A DNA stretch of 64,000 nucleotides from Torymus aiolomorphi (taxonomy: Eukaryota > Arthropoda > Insecta > Hymenoptera > Torymidae). The translations under genes and the position numbers were made by a program. Below are positions 62,110-64,000 of this stretch, piece by piece. The notes under the pieces were generated by a model. It made no database searches, had not been told where the DNA came from, and saw nothing but the letters and a program-made list of their open reading frames with translations. The stretch spans positions 104,264,628-104,328,627 of the forward strand of contig CM070875.1 of assembly GCA_036365515.1 (NCBI GenBank), written 5' to 3'. How positions within the stretch are numbered: the stretch's first letter is position 1; the number at the start of each line of letters is the position of its first letter.

Positions 62110-64000
62110 CTAAGTGTACGGGTTTAGACCCTCCGCTTCTTCTCGGATATTCTCCAGCTGAGGGAAACGGGGAATAGGTTTAAAACTCCCAGGGGGGTTG
62201 GGAGTGCTTCTGGCCGTTGGAAGGCCTGCTCTTACTTGGGGAGTTACCGATATGGCGCGCTGCACGGGTTGGCTGATCATAGAACCGTCGCGCTCTCGGT
62301 TGGGTTTTTCTGGGGCTGTGTCTGGGTTCGAGGAAGTAGCCGATTCGGGTTCGGTCGCGGCCGCGGCCCGTTGCACCAATTCAGTGATCCTTTGGGATAG
62401 AGCATCGTCGTTCTGCCCATCATATAGATCCAACTGGTCCAATACGCTGCGTGTGTGATCGTCAACAACGTCCCCTTCGGATAAGTGGGACGGGAGCTCG
62501 AGAGGAGGGATCTCATCGCCCTCTTCCTCTGTTCTCGTTTTCTCCGCCAGAATTCGGAGGCTCTCCTCAAACTTGCGGGCAGATTCCGCGACTTCCTCAG
62601 GACTGATGGTGACTTGTCCGGGAGAGAGATCGTCATCCACTTCAGAGGCGCTCTGTTCTGGTGCTGTAGCTTGGATCTCCACCTGCTCGTCGACTGGTGC
62701 AGAAGTATCCGCAGTGGCGTCCGTTTCGGATAATTCATTAGTGGTTTCTCTTGGTTCCTCTCCTTTCTCGTCGTTAAGCCTGATCCCGCTTCTTCGAGTA
62801 TCATAGATCGGGGTTTTTGGTTCGTCGATTTCGCCGGATTCCCCCCCTCCTGAGGAGGAAATGATCGATGAGTGCCGGCTAAACTGGGGTCCTATAGAGA
62901 CATCCACAGGGCGACAACTACCCTCCTGTGATGGGGCCGGAAGTCCTTTCGGTGTCGACGATTGCGAGGGAGGGGCAGGCGATCGTTTGTCTGAATCCTT
63001 GTTCCCTGCAGAACCTATTCTTTTCCTCAGCCGTGTCCGCTGGGCTATCACGCTGTGTTCCAACACAGGCGCGGTCTTTTTCTTTAGAGCACCCAAGGGG
63101 CGCCCTCTACCGCGGACGGGGTTAAACACGGCCTTTGAGCGAGACGCCAGCGATTGAGTCCCGGACGGACCGGCTGCACCAAGGGCGGGCGTCGGTGTAA
63201 GGGGTCTATCACCCCCGTTTCCCGTGAGCTTGCCTGCGTCCTTTCGATCCTTCAGAACCATGATCTTCAGCCGCGGGAGCTTTGTGTTAATCTCGTCTTC
63301 GTCAGGTTGATCTGCGGGGTTCCTGGATAACGCGTCGGCGTTGCAGTTCAATTTTCCGGGTTTGTACTTGAATGTGTACTCGTACCCGGTGAATTTGAAC
63401 ATCCAACGCATGAGTCTTTGTCCCGGATCCTTCCGACTGTGCATCCAATTAAGGGGCTCGTGATCGGCTACTAAGGTAAACTTACGGCCTAACAAGTAGG
63501 CTCTGAACTGGCTGAGAGCATATAGGACGGCTAGGCATTCCTTTTCGGTAGTACTATAGTTGCGTTCGGCTTTATTCAAGGTCCTCGATAGGTAATTTAT
63601 GGGGTGATCAAATTTGCCCCTCTCTTGACTTAGTACGGCTCCTATGGCTCCATCAGATGCGTCAGTTGTCAGAGTGAAAGGTTTATTAAAATCAGGGAAC
63701 GCCAGAATTGGATAGTTACACAATTTGTCCTTCAAGATTTCGAACGCTTCCTCCTGATCGGGACCCCACAGGAAGTCTTTATCCTTTTTCTGGAGTTCGT
63801 ACAGTGGCTTAGCGATCTTGGAGTAATCCTTGATAAACCGGCGATAGTACCCGGTGAGCCCAGTGAACTCTCTCACATTCCGTACCGTCTTGGGTCGAGG
63901 GAAATTCTTTACAGCATGAATTTTTCCTGGATCCGGTTCAACGCCCTTGGCGCTGACAATATGCCCTAAAAAGGCTACTTCCTTGCCCAGAAAGTGCACC
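62110..64000 (-). CDS. pol: Retroviral RT end, RNase H and long linker (runs off the window)
   Basis: The window ends within RT. What is present starts in the thumb (VAFLGHIVSAKGVEPDPGKI, GLTGYYRRFIKDYSKIA) and continues into a complete RNase H: FTLTTDASDGAIGAVLSQ (Asp), YSTTEKECLAVLYAL (Glu), FTLVADHEPLNWM (Asp) and NADALSRNP. After residue 230 or so follow nearly 400 residues of low-complexity, Pro/Ser/Glu/Arg-rich sequence (a basic GRGRPLGALKKK part, then acidic DEQVEIQATAPEQ...), without a recognisable domain. The YxDD active site lies beyond the edge. The product ends by a frame break at 62110. Confidence 0.85.
   Translation of the reverse strand, partial: VHFLGKEVAFLGHIVSAKGVEPDPGKIHAVKNFPRPKTVRNVREFTGLTGYYRRFIKDYSKIAKPLYELQKKDKDFLWGPDQEEAFEILKDKLCNYPILAFPDFNKPFTLTTDASDGAIGAVLSQERGKFDHPINYLSRTLNKAERNYSTTEKECLAVLYALSQFRAYLLGRKFTLVADHEPLNWMHSRKDPGQRLMRWMFKFTGYEYTFKYKPGKLNCNADALSRNPADQPDEDEINTKLPRLKIMVLKDRKDAGKLTGNGGDRPLTPTPALGAAGPSGTQSLASRSKAVFNPVRGRGRPLGALKKKTAPVLEHSVIAQRTRLRKRIGSAGNKDSDKRSPAPPSQSSTPKGLPAPSQEGSCRPVDVSIGPQFSRHSSIISSSGGGESGEIDEPKTPIYDTRRSGIRLNDEKGEEPRETTNELSETDATADTSAPVDEQVEIQATAPEQSASEVDDDLSPGQVTISPEEVAESARKFEESLRILAEKTRTEEEGDEIPPLELPSHLSEGDVVDDHTRSVLDQLDLYDGQNDDALSQRITELVQRAAAATEPESATSSNPDTAPEKPNRERDGSMISQPVQRAISVTPQVRAGLPTARSTPNPPGSFKPIPRFPQLENIREEAEGLNPYT

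Overview
This is animal nuclear DNA, most likely from an insect. It is visibly AT-rich and packed with transposable elements: a Helitron, a non-LTR retrotransposon, Ty1/copia and Ty3/gypsy LTR elements, a mariner-type element, Penelope-like elements and several MITEs. At the right edge lies an endogenous retrovirus whose envelope is of the insect F-protein type. I found no convincing host gene. Nearly everything coding belongs to mobile elements, most of it broken. I cannot fix the insect order from sequence alone.

Layout. 1-6 kb: three unrelated tandem repeat arrays (units of about 330, 340 and 90 bp). 6.5-7.25 kb: a long inverted repeat with a tRNA-like pol III promoter sequence in each arm. 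7.37-13.15 kb: a degenerate Helitron replicase-helicase (minus strand), split by a 618-bp MITE (3-bp duplication GTA) and by a 4.03-kb DNA transposon (TA duplication) with an apparently intact 623-aa transposase of a family I cannot name. 13.15-14.0 kb: CTCTGTCTC-type simple repeats. 14.03-47.7 kb: one non-LTR retrotransposon, broken first by a 25.8-kb copia element (5-bp duplication ATAAT) and then by a 6.2-kb repeat-filled element with terminal inverted repeats. The copia element itself carries two small MITEs (one piggyBac-like), an 18-kb gypsy element (duplication ATGG), a second copy of the 0.6-kb MITE (duplication TAT) and a second, deleted copy of the unusual DNA transposon (TA). The gypsy element in turn carries a 3.0-kb mariner-like element (TA) and a 4.7-kb palindromic Penelope-like element. 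Removing each insertion with one copy of its duplication brings the interrupted host-element reading back together, so the nesting order is well supported.

47.7-55.4 kb: non-coding DNA with a nested palindrome carrying a hammerhead-like Penelope motif, a 30-bp minisatellite and a 997-bp solo LTR (duplication AGAT). 55.4-64 kb (minus strand): the 3' half of a gypsy-class endogenous retrovirus, with RT-RNase H, a long low-complexity linker, integrase, and a signal-peptide-bearing envelope split by a frame break. Downstream of the envelope lie two extra ORFs.

These two extra ORFs are the most interesting content. Each has an RNA-recognition-motif-like region followed by an identically spaced H-x2-C-x11-H-x3-C finger (two in the larger ORF, one in the smaller). 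Each is preceded by a pyrimidine tract ending in AG that looks like a 3' splice site. They read as paralogous, spliced, RNA-binding accessory genes of an insect retrovirus, an arrangement I do not recognise from described insect retroviruses.
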